DNA of 64,000 nt, taken from positions 434,001 through 498,000 of the forward strand of contig JAMJFZ010000705.1 of NCBI GenBank assembly GCA_026225945.1, read 5' to 3'. Numbering within the stretch: position 1 is the first letter of the stretch; every line of letters begins with the position of its first letter. Source of the stretch: Cricetomys ansorgei. Its lineage: Eukaryota > Chordata > Mammalia > Rodentia > Nesomyidae. Below are positions 11,010 through 22,302 of the stretch, piece after piece. The translations under genes were made by a program, and so were the position numbers. The notes below the pieces were generated by a model. That model searched no databases and was not told the origin of the DNA. It saw nothing but the letters and a program-made list of their open reading frames with translations.

Positions 11010-11835
11010 TCTCCTCTAGAAAAAGTTCGTAAATAATAGTTGGTAGAAGGAAGGAAATAATACAGATCAAAATAGAAATGCAACAGAGACTACAAAAATA
11101 AAAGATCAAATAAAGAATTGGTTTCTTAAAAAATAAAAATAAATAAATAAATCTACTTTTACCTAAAGTAATAAAAAATACCCAAATGCTAAAATAAGAA
11201 ATAAGAGGCATTATAACTGTTAACTACAAAAATAAAATGCATCATGAGACCACTTTGAATAATTACACACAAACAAGTTGCACAATCTACAAAAAACAGT
11301 TAAATCTCACACATTCAAATCTACCTTCATTGAATTGTGATGAAATAGAAAATGTAAACACAGTAAGGAGATAGACTGTATAAAACGAAGAAAGTTCTCT
11401 CATTTCCCACAACACCGATGAACATGGAGGGCATTATGCTAAGTAAAATAAGCCAAGCACTGAAAGATGAATATTGCAAGTTCTCACTTAGATATAGATT
11501 CGAAAACAGTAAAACTCAAAGAAACAAATAATTAAATGATAGATAGTTATCCGGGGATGGAGGAGATAGGAAGATATCATCAGAAGATAAAAAGTTTCAA
11601 CTATACAGGATGACTAAGTTCTCAAGTTTTAATTTATAGCTTGGTGACTAAATGTTAGTAAACTGCATTTTATAAGTGAAATTTTTTGAGAGACAATCTT
11701 AAATGTTCTCACTAGGAAAGGGGAGATAATAATACGAGTAGATAGATATGCTAACTGTGGTTTATGGTGATAATTTCACAATGTACACGTATCACACTAA
11801 TTTTGATAAAGTATCATTTGTATAAAAATGAGTGT
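11010..11835 (+). mobile_element. Old L1: ORF2 piece and 3' UTR
   Basis: 11010-11390 resembles the ORF2 stretch before the reverse transcriptase. 11400-11835 follows the end of ORF2 and the 3' UTR of mammalian-wide L1: ttatgctaagtaaaataagc, then gataatttcacaatgtacac. It continues the 9720 element after SINE insertion, with a deletion. Confidence 0.6.
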
Positions 11836-11839
11836 TTTG

Positions 11840-11985
11840 AAAAGTGGGCAGAGCAAGATGACAGCTGAGTAAAACTCTCCAGCAACTGTCTCACTACAGA
11901 CACAATTTCCATGATTGTCAATGAACCAGTCTTCAGAAGATATAAGGGAGTTGGGCAGAAGTAGGACTGCTTCCAGCATGGAAAT
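11840..11985 (+). mobile_element. Possible old L1 5' UTR remnant
   Basis: agtgggcagagcaagatgac and ctccagcaactgtctcacta resemble the 5' end of old L1M elements. Weak call. Confidence 0.35.
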
Positions 11986-11989
11986 GGCA

Positions 11990-12950
11990 GCACTTTGTCC
12001 TTACTGGAATAGATTCTTACTCTGGTTATGAATTTGCCTTTTCTAAATATAATGCTTCAGCAATACTATCTACCACCTATGGACTTATCTGACATTATAC
12101 TATTCCACAGGGCATTGATTCTGATCAAGTAATTCACTTTACAGCCAAAGAAGTAAAGCTCATGCTCAGAAATTCATAGGTCTTACCATGTTCCTAACCA
12201 TACCAATACACCTAGGTTGAAAAAACAGTAGAATGACACAATTACAGTGAAATCTAGATAGCAAAGGCCAATATGACTGAGGCAGGGTTCTCCAGAGGGC
12301 TGTATATATTCTGAATCATTATCCAACATATAGTAATGTTCCTACCATGGCCAGGATTCACAGGGTCCAGAAATCAATGGGTGGAATGGGAATTGTATCA
12401 TTCACTATCACCCCTAGTGACCCACTAATATTCCTATTATACTCCTATTCTTGCAGCCTTATGTTTTGCCAGCCTATAAGTCTTGGTTGAAAAGTGAGGA
12501 GTAGCTCTGCCAAGGAGGCACAAAAACCGTCCCACTGAACTAAGAACTAAGATTTCACCATGGTCACTTTGGGCTCCTGATGCCCTTGAGTCAACCCGCT
12601 AAGGAAAGAGTTGCAGTGTTAGCAGGAGCGATTGATCCAAACTACCACAAAAGAGGTAAAGAAGAGTATGTCTGAAGTTCTGGAGATCCTCGAGACATCT
12701 CTTGGTGTTCTGTAATCATGTCCTGTGATTAAGGGCAACAGAATACTTTAGTAACCCAACTGAGGCAAGATGGTAAATGGTCCAGACACTTCAGGAATGG
12801 AGATATGGGTCACCTTTCCAGGCAATGAGCAAAGACCTGCTGAGATACTTGCTGAAAATATAGGGAACAGAGAATGGATAGCAGAAGGTAGTTATAAATA
12901 CCAGATAAGACCACGTGACCAGTTATCAAAATGAGGATTGTAATTATCAT
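11990..12950 (+). pseudogene. ERVL pol fossil (integrase and dUTPase region)
   Basis: Translated piecewise, 11995-12330 resembles the integrase core of endogenous retrovirus L. It includes a GIDSYSGYEFAF-like run and, near 12120-12165, an SDQ...HFTA block around a catalytic aspartate. Sequence to about 12950 follows the more distal pol part that in ERVL encodes a dUTPase, ending near ccagataagaccacgtgacc. Frameshifts and stops break every frame, so it cannot make protein. ERVL is a mammalian-wide env-less family; this copy is ancient. No LTRs were seen at its ends. Confidence 0.7.
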
Positions 12951-12989
12951 GAGTGTTTCAATTCTATTTTGTTAAAAATATGTTTGTGT

Positions 12990-13131
12990 GTCGGGTGGTG
13001 GTGGCGCGCACCTTTAATTCCAGCACTTGGGAGGCAGAAGCAGACAGATCTCTGTGAGTTCCATGTCAGCTTGGTCTACAGAGTGAGTTCCAGGACAGCC
13101 AGAGTTACAACAGAGAAACCCTGTCTCAAAA

Positions 13132-13134
<3 letters not shown>
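12990..13134 (+). repeat. B1 SINE
   Basis: Well-kept B1: gggtggtggtggcgcgcacc, cagcacttgggaggcagaag, accctgtctcaaaa. The AT/AC array grew from its tail. Confidence 0.92.
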
Positions 13135-13189
<55 letters not shown>

Positions 13190-13232
13190 TACACACATAT
13201 ACACACACACACACATACATATTTGTGCATAT
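13133..13232 (+). repeat. Compound (AT)n(AC)n microsatellite
   Basis: About 20 AT units followed by AC-rich repeats, alternating purine-pyrimidine throughout. Confidence 0.95.
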
Positions 13233-13274
13233 ATATATTTGTGTTTTCTTTCTTTAAAATCAAGATGATATTTC

Positions 13275-13512
13275 TTATGTAAAATTTTTTTATTATTTGA
13301 GATTGCAATTTAATTACATCTTTTCTTCCTTTCCTCCTTCCAAACACTTTCATATACCCCTCCCCACTCCTTCAAATCCATAGTCTCTTTTTCCATTGTT
13401 ATTGCTTGCATATATATAGATTTGTACATATACATATTCCTAAATATAATCTGTTGAGCTCATATAATGTTACTTATATTACATTTTCAGGAATGATCAT
13501 TTGGCATCTTTA
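13275..13512 (-). mobile_element. L1 3' UTR fragment, antisense
   Basis: Reverse complement of Lx-type 3' UTR: catttttccattgttattgc-like sequence, a TA-rich stretch, ctgttgagctcatataatgt and atcatttggcatc. Confidence 0.55.
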
Positions 13513-13514
13513 CC

Positions 13515-14255
13515 ATCTGTCCTAGTTACTCTTCCACTTGTATGATAAAACACCATGACCAAGGCAATCTATAAATGAAAGCATTGAATTTGTCTTATGG
13601 TTTCATAAGGTTAGAGACCAAGATAGCAGAGAGAAAGAAAAGCTGAGAACTCACATCTTGATCCAAAAACACAAGTTCTAGAGTACCTGGAATCTCATGA
13701 GTCTTTTGAAATCCCAAAGCCCACAGTCAGTAACACACCTCCTCCAATCAGGCCACATCTTCTAACCTTTCCTAAACAGTTGCACAAACTGGACACCAAG
13801 TATTAAAATATATGACCCTATGGGAGCTGTGGTGGTTTGAATGGAAATGGCCCCATAGACTCATATATTTGAATCTTTGGTTCCCTGTTGGTGTTGTTTA
13901 GGAAGGATTAGTAAGTGTGGCCTTGTTGGAGGAGGTGTGTCACTTGGGGTGGGCTTTGAGGTTTCAATGGCCCATGCCAGGGCCCATGCTCTTCTCTCCT
14001 CCTCTCCCTCTCTTTCCTGTCTCTCTGTCTCCTGCCTGCAAATCAGGATGTAAGCTCTCAGCTACTGTTCCTGCACCATGCCTGCCTGCCAGCCTGCTGT
14101 CATGCTCCCTATCACAATGATAATAGACTAACCCTCTGAAACTATAAGCAGGACCCCAATTAAATGTTTTCTTTTATAAGCTGCCTTTATCATGGTGTCT
14201 CTTCATAGCGATAAAATAGTAAGACAGAGACCATTCTCATTCAAACTACCACATT
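13515..14255 (-). repeat. MaLR-type LTR, antisense, interrupted
   Basis: Reads the reverse complement of a rodent MaLR-type LTR: aaaacaccatgaccaaggca, acacacctcctccaatcagg, accaagtattaaaatatatg. It breaks at 13827 and resumes at 14227 (ccattctcattcaaactacc). The gap is filled by a sense LTR of a related family. Confidence 0.75.
13828..14226 (+). repeat. MaLR-type LTR, sense, nested
   Basis: Begins TGTGGTGGTTTGAATGG, carries gttggaggaggtgtgtcact and ctctgaaactataagcagga, and ends agtaagaca. It was inserted into an antisense relative, so the two form a partial inverted repeat. Flanking 5-mers ggagc and gagac may be a decayed target duplication. Confidence 0.8.
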
Positions 14256-14516
14256 ATTTAATATAACATCAATAATATCAATAGTTAGGTGTTGTTAAAT
14301 CTCTATTGTCATGTTTCAGTTATAGAATATTAAGAAACTAGTCATTCCTCACGGGAATTTTTCATGTATTCTGGGAGTAGGATAGTGTGTTTACAATTGT
14401 ATGTGGGATAATTATATCATATTAAGTAGAATTATCACCATGTTATTGTCTTCATTTGGAAATCAAGCATTACATAAAAAAAATTTGGTTGGGTATCAAG
14501 TTGACAAGGAGTGGAT
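14256..14516. other. No recognisable feature
   Basis: AT-rich unique intronic sequence. Confidence 0.5.
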
Positions 14517-15222
14517 TTGTGATGATTAATCTTGGTTGTTAACTTGATTGGATCGGCCTCTTTCCGGGGATGTGCAAGCATTTCCAGGAAAGATTAATTG
14601 AGGGAAGAATAGTCTTCCTGAGAATGGGCTGCACATTCTGGCTAAAGAACAGATAGTGATGAGGTCCTGGAAAAAAGCACTATTGCTTACCTCCTTGCAT
14701 TTGCTCCTTGCTAGTAAGTTTGTCTAAATCTGTTGCTGCAGCCATTCTTTGCTAACATCAGAATCCACCTACATCAGGTTCCACTGTGAACTGAAAACTA
14801 GTGACTCCCTCAGGAATCAATAATGCTTTTGGCACCAGATTGAAACTGCTGAGGCATCTAGCTTTATGGACTGAACAGCATCCAGGTTCTCTAACTCTCC
14901 AATGTGCAGAGAGTCATTATTGGTTATAAGTAATTATGATATATTCCCTTTATAACATGTATTTTCTATCAGTTTCATTCCTCTAGAGAAGTGGTTCTCA
15001 GCCTTCCTAATTAATACAGTTCCTCATGTTGTGGTGACCCCCAACCATAAAATTATTTGCATTGATACTTCATAGCTGTAATTTTGCTACTGTTATGAAT
15101 CATAATGTAAATATCTGATATGCAGATGGTCTTAGGTAACCCCTGTGAAAAGGTCATTCAATCCAAAAAAGGGTCACAACCCACAGGTTGAGAACCACTA
15201 CCCTAGAGAATTCTGAATAACA
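14517..15222 (+). repeat. Old LTR-type repeat, interrupted by URR1
   Basis: Starts TGTGATGATTAATCTTGG and runs past ggttctctaactctccaatg to cattcctctagag at 14988. The typical last bases (ttctgaataacaca) follow after the URR1 insertion, to 15222. The TG...CA ends suggest a MaLR/MLT-type LTR; I do not assign a subfamily. Confidence 0.5.
14989..15200 (-). mobile_element. URR1-type hAT (Charlie) DNA transposon
   Basis: The ends agtggttctcag and gttgagaaccact are inverted repeats. The interior contains ttgtggtgacccccaaccat and ttgctactgttatgaatcat, typical of the non-autonomous rodent URR1 family. The flanking 8-mers ctctagag (14981-14988) and ccctagag (15201-15208) differ by one base and fit the hAT target consensus. 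212 bp. Confidence 0.9.
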
Positions 15223-15354
15223 CATGTTAAAGAAGCAAATAAATTTGGCATGTTGGCTTTTGAAGTCAGAAATATTTAAATAGCCCAAGTAATACACAAT
15301 GAATATTAACTAATCTCTATCATAATATCCCTGAATTTTTATTTTTTACATTAC

Positions 15355-15440
15355 CTAAGCCAGAATGAACTCTCTTTACATTTATTCTGCTTGTCTGCTT
15401 CTACTCCAAGGTTGTAACAGAAAACATGAAGATATTCTGT
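15355..15440 (-). CDS. Tex11: Tex11 coding exon (seventh found)
   Basis: 86 bp with acceptor TTTTTATGTTACAG and donor GTAATG. It enters in phase 0 from exon 24819-24899, encodes 28 codons and leaves two bases. The peptide begins TEYLHVFCYNLGVEADKQ and continues to KESSFWL, which I recognise as the TEX11 segment following the RLPEM turn. This falls in the helical TPR array. It is the last Tex11 exon I can find; the next should start with a one-base codon completion and lie outside the window. It is too short for an ordinary ORF search, and the call rests on splice sites, phase and recalled family sequence. Confidence 0.88.
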
Positions 15441-15539
15441 CTGTAACATAAAAAATAATAAGTAGATGAATAAACAAATAGATTCATTATTTTCTTCAAG
15501 TTAAAAAATATACCAATTGCTGTTCAGCATCTTAAAAAC

Positions 15540-15675
15540 AGGCTGGGAGTGGTGGCACACACATTTCGCCTCAGCACTCAGGAGGCAAATGCAGACAGAT
15601 CTTAGAGGCCTGCCTAGTCTCCATATGAGTTCCAGGGCAGCCAAGGCTACATAAACAACTGTCAAAGAGAGCAAC
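15540..15675 (+). repeat. B1 SINE
   Basis: ggctgggagtggtggcacac, cagcactcaggaggcaaatg, gttccagggcagccaaggct. It sits 100 bp from a Tex11 exon, antisense to it. Confidence 0.8.
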
Positions 15676-16179
15676 AAAGCATTCAAGTTGAGACTTTAGT
15701 CATATGTGGAAAATATTACAACTTGCAGAGAATAAGACTTTGGAGTATTCAGCCCCAAATGGGATATCTATATTATACTCTTTCCTCAAAGGCTCAGAGA
15801 TCTTTTTGTTGAAGAGGGAGTTAGAAAGATTACAAAACCAGAGGTAGTGGATGACTACAATGAAACATCATTTTCTGAATACAACAGGGCAGTCACAGCA
15901 ACTGCGCTCTCACACCTGGTGAACTCACAGCAGTTTATGACAAAACACACAAGACCTGCACAAATTCAGGACAGACATAAATCTCAGAATAAAATGGAGG
16001 ATAGGGGTAAGCATGAAATCCCAACACTAGTAAGGAGCTATTGGTAACCGTAGCTGCTGGGAGACAGAGTCGGTTTTCTTTAAAAATGTGATCCCTGGTA
16101 GGTCCACCAGGCTCCAGAGCCTCACACCCAAGAGTATTTATGCAATATAAATAAGATGAGATTTTTTAAAGGAACATAT

Positions 16180-16560
16180 AGAGCTAGAGAGACGGCTCAG
16201 CTGTTACGAGCACTGACTGCTCTTCCAAAGGACCCAGATTTAATTCTCAGTATCTACATGGTAGCTAATAACCTCTGTAACTCTAGTCCCAGGGGCTCCA
16301 ATGCTCTCTTCTGGTTTCTGTGGGCACCAGGGACATGTGGTGTCCAGACATACATGCAAGCAAAACACCCATACATAAAAAATATTTTTTTTCAAGGTAG
16401 GGTCTTACTATGTAGCCCTGGCTGTCCTGGAACTCACTCTGTAGACTAGACTAGCCTCAAATTCATAGAGATCTCCCTATCTTTGCCTCCCCAGCACTGG
16501 GATCAGAGATGTGTGCCACCACTATGCCTGGCTCACATAAACGTAAATATTAAAAATTTA
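16180..16560 (+). repeat. B2 SINE, split by a B1
   Basis: 16180-16380 reads agctagagagacggctcagc, actgctcttccaaaggaccc, atgctctcttctgg. The tail (acataaacgtaaatattaaa) resumes after the antisense B1 at 16390-16535. Confidence 0.85.
16390..16535 (-). repeat. B1 SINE, antisense, nested in B2 tail
   Basis: tggctgtcctggaactcact, actagactagcctcaaattc, atgcctggct. acataaa occurs on both sides, a likely target duplication. Confidence 0.85.
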
Positions 16561-16599
16561 AAGATACAAAAAATAAATAAATAATTGCTTAATTAATTT

Positions 16600-16735
16600 A
16601 AAGATGCAAAGCTGGGTGGGTAAAGGATGTTGAGAGTAGTCCTGGGAGGATTTGGGGAATAAATATGATCAAAATATATTCTATGAAATTCTCAAAAATT
16701 AATAAAAATATTTTTAAAAAAGAAATCTGATCACT
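16600..16735 (+). mobile_element. L1 3' end fragment
   Basis: gatgcaaagctgggtgggta, then ctgggaggatttggggaata, atatattctatgaaattctc and an A-rich tail; the typical rodent L1 terminus. Confidence 0.6.
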
Positions 16736-16739
16736 TGCC

Positions 16740-18130
16740 AAGAATATTGTTTTGGGCTTTTAGATCCAGTCAAAGGCATTAAAGTAGGAAATACACTGAA
16801 AAACAAAATAAAATTTTCAAAAATTCTAAGTTCTGAAGAATATCCAAAGACTATCCAGTTATAAGGCTTCTTTGAAAATAGTTTATTGGCTCTTTAAATT
16901 TCCTTTACATAAATTACCATCGAGACAAAAGCAGGAGCAAGTGTATGAATAAAGCCATAGGAAAATACTGTTATGAGTAAATCAATATATCAATAGCATG
17001 TTTTTATAGAATTTTCAACTCTCAAAAATATTGAGAAATGATTTGTAAAGCTGTTTGATAATTCTAATAATTTATCTAAATATCTCCTGAATATTTAAAA
17101 AAAATCATGTACCGAGAATTCTATCCATTAAAATAAAAGGAATTCTTTATAAGTTTTACCAAAGCAAGACTATAGAAGCAGAACTTCAATTAAGAGTGTA
17201 AGATCTGAGGCAAGTTATTCATGAGTAATGTGTAAAGCCTTGGCTTTCTTTTTTAAAAGTTTCCCTTTGAATGACACTACATTCAAAAAGTAGAAATTCA
17301 ATATGCATGACTAAGCACACCAGATCTACTGTATATCTGAGTCTAAAATAAAGAATAGTCTTGTTAATCTTGCTAATATGTGCTTGAAAAGAGTCCATTG
17401 GTATTTAAATGTATTCTTGACACTGCAGCAAAAACAGTTTAACTCATTACATGCTCCAGATCCCATAGGTTCACCCAAGGCCATCTCAATTATGTAGCTA
17501 TAATGCTGTTCTCACCGACTTACTGAACAGAGGCCTACTGAACTGGTTCAAGGGAAAATGTAAAACAAAATTCTGATGAACAATTATGTAGATGAAGCCT
17601 TTACCCAATTTATTCAGTACTTTCTATTTCTGCCCTCACCAGTCCTACAAATCTATTTATACTAAATGCTACTTTTTAGAAGGGAAAATATCAAAATAAT
17701 AAACACAACAACAAAAGTAAAAAAGGCTAAAAAGCTTTGAAGGCATTTGTAGCATTTTTTTAAATGCAATGAACAAAAATTACCAATGCTGCTTCATTGA
17801 CTCATTCATTTATATATTCAATAACAATGATTTACTAAGCATATTAGGCATTATTCAAGGAATTAAGTACACATCAATGAAAAAATGGTGAGAAATTCCT
17901 ATCTTCATGAAACATTTCTGATGGGATGTGAAATAAGAAGATTCATAAAAATACCTGTTTAAGAAAATATGTTTCCATGCCCTGAGCCCTGGCTTTGATT
18001 CATAATATTGGAAAAATACGGGGAAGGAAGAAAAAGAGAAAGCAAGCAAGCAAGATTTTCTTAGCCTTACATAGGATGCTAAAATGTATGAACTGAAGTT
18101 CCCAGGGGAAAAACACATCTATGTTAAAGC
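16740..18130. other. Unique intronic sequence
   Basis: AT-rich, no SINE or L1 signature and no splice-bounded coding frame. This is one of the longer repeat-poor stretches in the window. Confidence 0.5.
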
Positions 18131-18138
18131 TTCTACAA

Positions 18139-18346
18139 CAATGGTTCTTAACCTGTGGGTTGTGACCCCTTGGGGGGTCAAATGATCCTTTTGGGGTGGT
18201 AGCCTAAGACCAACTGCCTACTGTGATTCATAACAGTAGCAAAATTACAGTTATGAAGTAGCAAAGAAAATAATTTTATGGTTGGAGGTCACCACAACAA
18301 GAGGAACTGTAAAAAGAGCTGCAGCATTAAAGGTTGAGAACCACTG
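18139..18346 (+). mobile_element. URR1-type hAT (Charlie) DNA transposon
   Basis: Opposite orientation to the copy at 14989. Ends caatggttcttaacctg and ggttgagaaccactg; interior ctgtgattcataacagtagc. Flanking 8-mers ttctacaa (18131-18138) and ctctacaa (18347-18354) form a one-mismatch target duplication. 208 bp. Confidence 0.92.
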
Positions 18347-18361
18347 CTCTACAAAGTTAAA

Positions 18362-18520
18362 CTAGGTTCAGCTGAGGAATGTAGCTCACCTATCAAGCAC
18401 AAGTTTTGAATCCCAGCACTTCATAAACTGGATGTGGTGGTGTATACCTATAATCCCAGAACTTGATGGGGGTCAGGAAGATCAGAAGTACAAGCTCTAC
18501 AGAACCATTCCCAAACTCAA
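18362..18520 (+). repeat. B4 (ID-B1 fusion) SINE
   Basis: An ID-like start (gaggaatgtagctcacctat) continues into a B1-like part (ctggatgtggtggtgtatac, ataatcccagaacttgatgg). Confidence 0.65.
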
Positions 18521-18524
18521 AGGA

Positions 18525-19235
18525 GAAACAGAACCTACACTTTAATTCAACCAGGATTACTGGCAATGTTAACACAAATAGAATCTAAGGTAGTTATGGG
18601 ACAATGGCCAACACTTCTTAGTGCAGAGGTTAAAGCTAAGGATCTATGAAAATTCTCAATTATAGAAAATAGATGAAACATGGAAACTAAGACACTATAA
18701 CTTAAGAGTTTCCTGATTAAATAAGTCACCAAAGTAACCCATAATATAATCAGGCTTTAAAAATATAAAGTAACATTCTTATTTTGTCATTGGGAAGTAA
18801 ATGGACAATATTACAAAATTACCCCTACTGAAGTCTCACTTCCCTTTCTGATTATAAAATAAGTAATAACATTTGGTCATGCCCACAAAATCTACAAAAT
18901 CCTGATTTCTCATAAATTTGTCCTCTTGTCTCTACCTCTGCCATTAAAACATTTGGTTCATGGAAAAAGGATGATTTTGTTGACAAGGAATTCAGAATGA
19001 CACTGTATAGTTAGTATGATTTCTTGTGTTATTTGACAATCCATTTATTTCTCCAAACCGAATTTGGTATAATACCAAGATAACAAAATAAATCAAATAG
19101 TTATTAACATATAAAAGTTATAAAGACATAGCTATTAAATACTAATCTTTCCTAGTAGTAAAATAAGCCATTCCACATGAAGTTGAGCTATGGAATAAAA
19201 CTGGCCAAAAGGAAGCCTATCATTAAAACTAATGA
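18525..19235. other. No recognisable feature
   Basis: Unique intronic sequence; the open frames here are short and without domain signature. Confidence 0.5.
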
Positions 19236-19239
19236 AAAG

Positions 19240-19390
19240 CCTAAACTGGGTACAGTGGCTCAAGTCTTTAATCGCAGCACTTAGAAGGCAGAGAGAAGCA
19301 GGTTGATCTCTGTGAGTTTAAGAGCAACCTAGTCTACATAGTGAGTTCCAGTACAGCCAGGGCTACACAGGGAACCTGTCTCAAAAAAGG
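19240..19390 (+). repeat. B1 SINE
   Basis: actgggtacagtggctcaag, gatctctgtgagtttaagag, cagccagggctacacaggga. Confidence 0.85.
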
Positions 19391-19394
19391 GGGA

Positions 19395-19515
19395 AATAAA
19401 AAGCCTATTTCTTTGTATGCTAATTTAAAAAATAAATAAAACATTCCTCAATGACATGAAAATTCTGTAACAAAACCCATTATTTTGTATACTAACTTTA
19501 AACATTCATTATTTT
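19395..19515 (+). mobile_element. L1 3' end fragment
   Basis: Two related runs, tttctttgtatgctaattt and acccattattttgtatacta, mark the end of a rodent L1 3' UTR, partly duplicated. Confidence 0.5.
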
Positions 19516-19674
19516 TAAAAGGTAATGAACTATTTCAAACACTACAAACATTAAATAAATACTTCACAGAGTACAAATGACAGTAGTCAGAAGGGAAAAA
19601 CTTATATTCAGTCAGGTTAAGAAGTACGATGACACAAAGAAAGGATTATTTGGTTGGTTAGAATGCCTGCTTTG

Positions 19675-20095
19675 TCTCTTTAGGCCAACGATGACCTTGA
19701 ATTTTTGATCTTCCTACCTCTACTTCCCTACTGTTGAGATGACAGGTATGCACTTCCATGCCTGGTTTATATGGATGCTGCTAGGATAAAATCCAGGACT
19801 TTCTGCATGCTAAGCAGTAATTCTACAAGTTGATCTACATTCTCCACTCTATACTTTGTTCTTTTAAAAAGGATATATTTATTTACTTGTGAGTGTGTGT
19901 ATATGTGTCGCACATGTACATGAGGCCAAAACAGGGCATCAGATGAACTCCTCTATCATTCTTCATTCATCCCTTTTTGAGGCTAGATCTCTTCCCTGAA
20001 CCTGAGGCTCTGGCCTTCTCAACTAGGCTGAAAGCAAGCAAGCCCTAGCAATTCTCCTTGAAGCTGGGGTTAAAGGCATTTACGGACACATCATA
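19675..20095 (-). repeat. Antisense B4 then B3-type SINE
   Basis: 19675-19855 reads the reverse complement of a B4 (aggtatgcacttccatgcct, gcatgctaagcagtaattct). 19866-20095 is a diverged antisense B3-type element with a TG-rich tail and ggccaaaacagggcatcaga. Confidence 0.55.
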
Positions 20096-20394
20096 ATTTC
20101 CAAGCAAACACACAATAGTAAAAACAAAACAGAAAACAGATATGCTAGTCTACAACATACTAGTCATACAGAAAAGGAACCACTGAAGCTCCAGGAACCT
20201 GAAGCCACTGCTATATCGACTGGCCCAGAAATGCTAATTTCATTCTTATACAATGCTAAGATGAGACTATGTAGATGATAGGCCTAATTTATTATTGCTA
20301 ATTAAAACTATCTTGTCCACCAACCTTTGTGTTTAATATGAGGCCTTTTACTATAATTAGATAAATAACTAAGTTTTCCCTTCCCTTTCTTGCC

Positions 20395-20752
20395 TTTTGT
20401 ATGTGTGTGCATGTGTGTTGTGGTATATGTATTCATGTACGTGCATATGGTGGCCAGAGCCTGATGTTGGGTATCTTCATCTCTTGCTTTCCACTTATTT
20501 TCTTGAGACAGGGTCTTTTACTGAACCTGGAGTTCACCAATTTGCTAGACTAGGTGGTACTGAGCTCCAGAGATCTGCTTATCTCTAGGAGAACCATCTG
20601 TGTTAACAACCTTATAACAACTCCAGTGTCAGGATTGCAAATATGTGCCACCAAACTGGGTTTTTACGTTGGTGATGGGAATACAAATTCAAGGTCCTCA
20701 TTTCTGTGCAGCAAGCACTTCTCCTGCTGAACCATCTCCCCAGGCCAAACAT
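20395..20752 (-). repeat. B3 SINE, antisense, long form
   Basis: A TG-rich tail, then gagacagggtcttttactga, and finally agcaagcacttctcctgctg and aaccatctccccaggcc, the reverse complement of the B2/B3 promoter end. Confidence 0.7.
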
Positions 20753-20759
20753 TATTTTT

Positions 20760-21725
20760 TCAGTCTCACATTTCTAATGTTTTTTTTCTTCTTGATTTTG
20801 TTGCCTTTTAAACATTAACAGATCAAACATGTTTATATTTTTTCAATTATTATTAAAGAAATAATAGATCATTAATTTTATACTTTGTTTTTATATTTAA
20901 AAAATCAAATGTTGATTGCCTAGCTTTAAGATACTTACCTTGTACTCTTCCCTTACTCAGCTTTCTCTAATCCTAAAATATTTCAACAATAATTGTTTTT
21001 CACAAAATTCTAAGACATACATGTATATATACAATTTTCTAGATATTTTCTCTCTGCCTCTGAATAATAATACTGCATTACTTTCTGTTGCAAACACCTT
21101 GCAATGAATTCTAATCTCATTTTTGTGATACATGGAAGGATATCTCAGGCAAAGAAAAAGAATAGGTTGAACTCATTAATTTTAAGTAAATTTTAAGCTC
21201 TATTAACTCTTCTCCAACATTTATCTTATCAATGTAGATTTCCTGCCTTGTATTTTTGGGTCCCTTATCTAAGCTTTAAGCCCTCCAAAAACTGTACACA
21301 CTCTAAATAATTGCACTAACCTTTAGAATTAAAGCACATTCTAATAATACAGTTCTATCACATACTCCCAAATTAAATACAAATACTTAGTTCTGAACTT
21401 GTAGTCATTTACTAGTAGCTTCATTCTGATGAAGTCATAACTATTCTGTTACACATCATCCTGGGTACTCTAATTCAGTCCTCTCTTTATTTTGTTTCCC
21501 TTGACCACATCTAACATCACACAAGTTAGTTTTCCTTGCCCCAATACTACTCATCTTTCATGTTGTTGGATATACAATTCAATACCCATTTACTTTTCAA
21601 AGGATATTAAAGAAAGTTTCTATAGTCTAGTAATTTATAATCTGAAAGACAGCAACAGAGCCAAAAAGTACAGTAAAAAACCATGCAATACAAACAATCC
21701 AAAAGACTATACAGTTATTAAAATT
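20760..21725. other. Unique intronic sequence
   Basis: AT-rich, no supported feature. Short open frames on the plus strand (for example 21492-21746) have no recognisable domain. Confidence 0.5.
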
Positions 21726-21727
21726 AA

Positions 21728-21905
21728 CAAGAGGGCTAGGACATAGCTGCTAGTAGAGTGCCTAGCACAAACAAAGCTCTGGTTAAATCCCCAAAACTAA
21801 ATAAACTGGGCATGTAATACCTGTAATCCAGGACCCAGGAGGTAGAGATAGGAGAACCAGAAGTTCAAGGCAACCCTGGGCTACAGCACATACAGCTACA
21901 AAAAT
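21728..21905 (+). repeat. B4 (ID-B1 fusion) SINE
   Basis: gagggctaggacatagctgc and tagagtgcctagcac form the ID part; gggcatgtaatacctgtaat and ccagaagttcaaggcaaccc form the B1-like part. Confidence 0.7.
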
Positions 21906-22004
21906 AATAGTAAAAGTTCAGAAAAGTTGCTGGATACAAAACAAACATTTAAAGGTATCTACATTCTTTACCTTTCAGTTTTGTGAACTGAAATGCATGC
22001 TAGA

Positions 22005-22175
22005 AAAGTATTCTCCAGCTGAGATATGTCCCCAACCTCTCTTTTACTTTTATTTTGAGACAGTAGCTCACTAAGTTTCCATGGGTGGACTTAAACTTGC
22101 AATCCTCCTGCTTGAATCCTGTAAGCCTCCCAAGTAGCCAGGATTATAGGCCTGTAGCACTAGGCCCAACTTTAG
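22005..22175 (-). repeat. B4 SINE, antisense
   Basis: gagacagtagctcactaagt, aatcctcctgcttgaatcct, aggattataggcctgtagca. Confidence 0.6.
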
Positions 22176-22302
22176 AATATAATCTTTAAGATATAATATT
22201 TACAATAGCTACTGAATGTGAGCTAACTTTATAAACAAATTACAAAAACATACTGAAGAATAATCAAAAAGTTCATATAGTTGGTAAAAAAAAATTGCTT
22301 TT

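Noticed and set aside
17440..17560. Possible minus-strand exon near ccgacttactgaacagagg
   Set aside because: The frame has no TEX11-like residues, and the exons on either side already join in phase.
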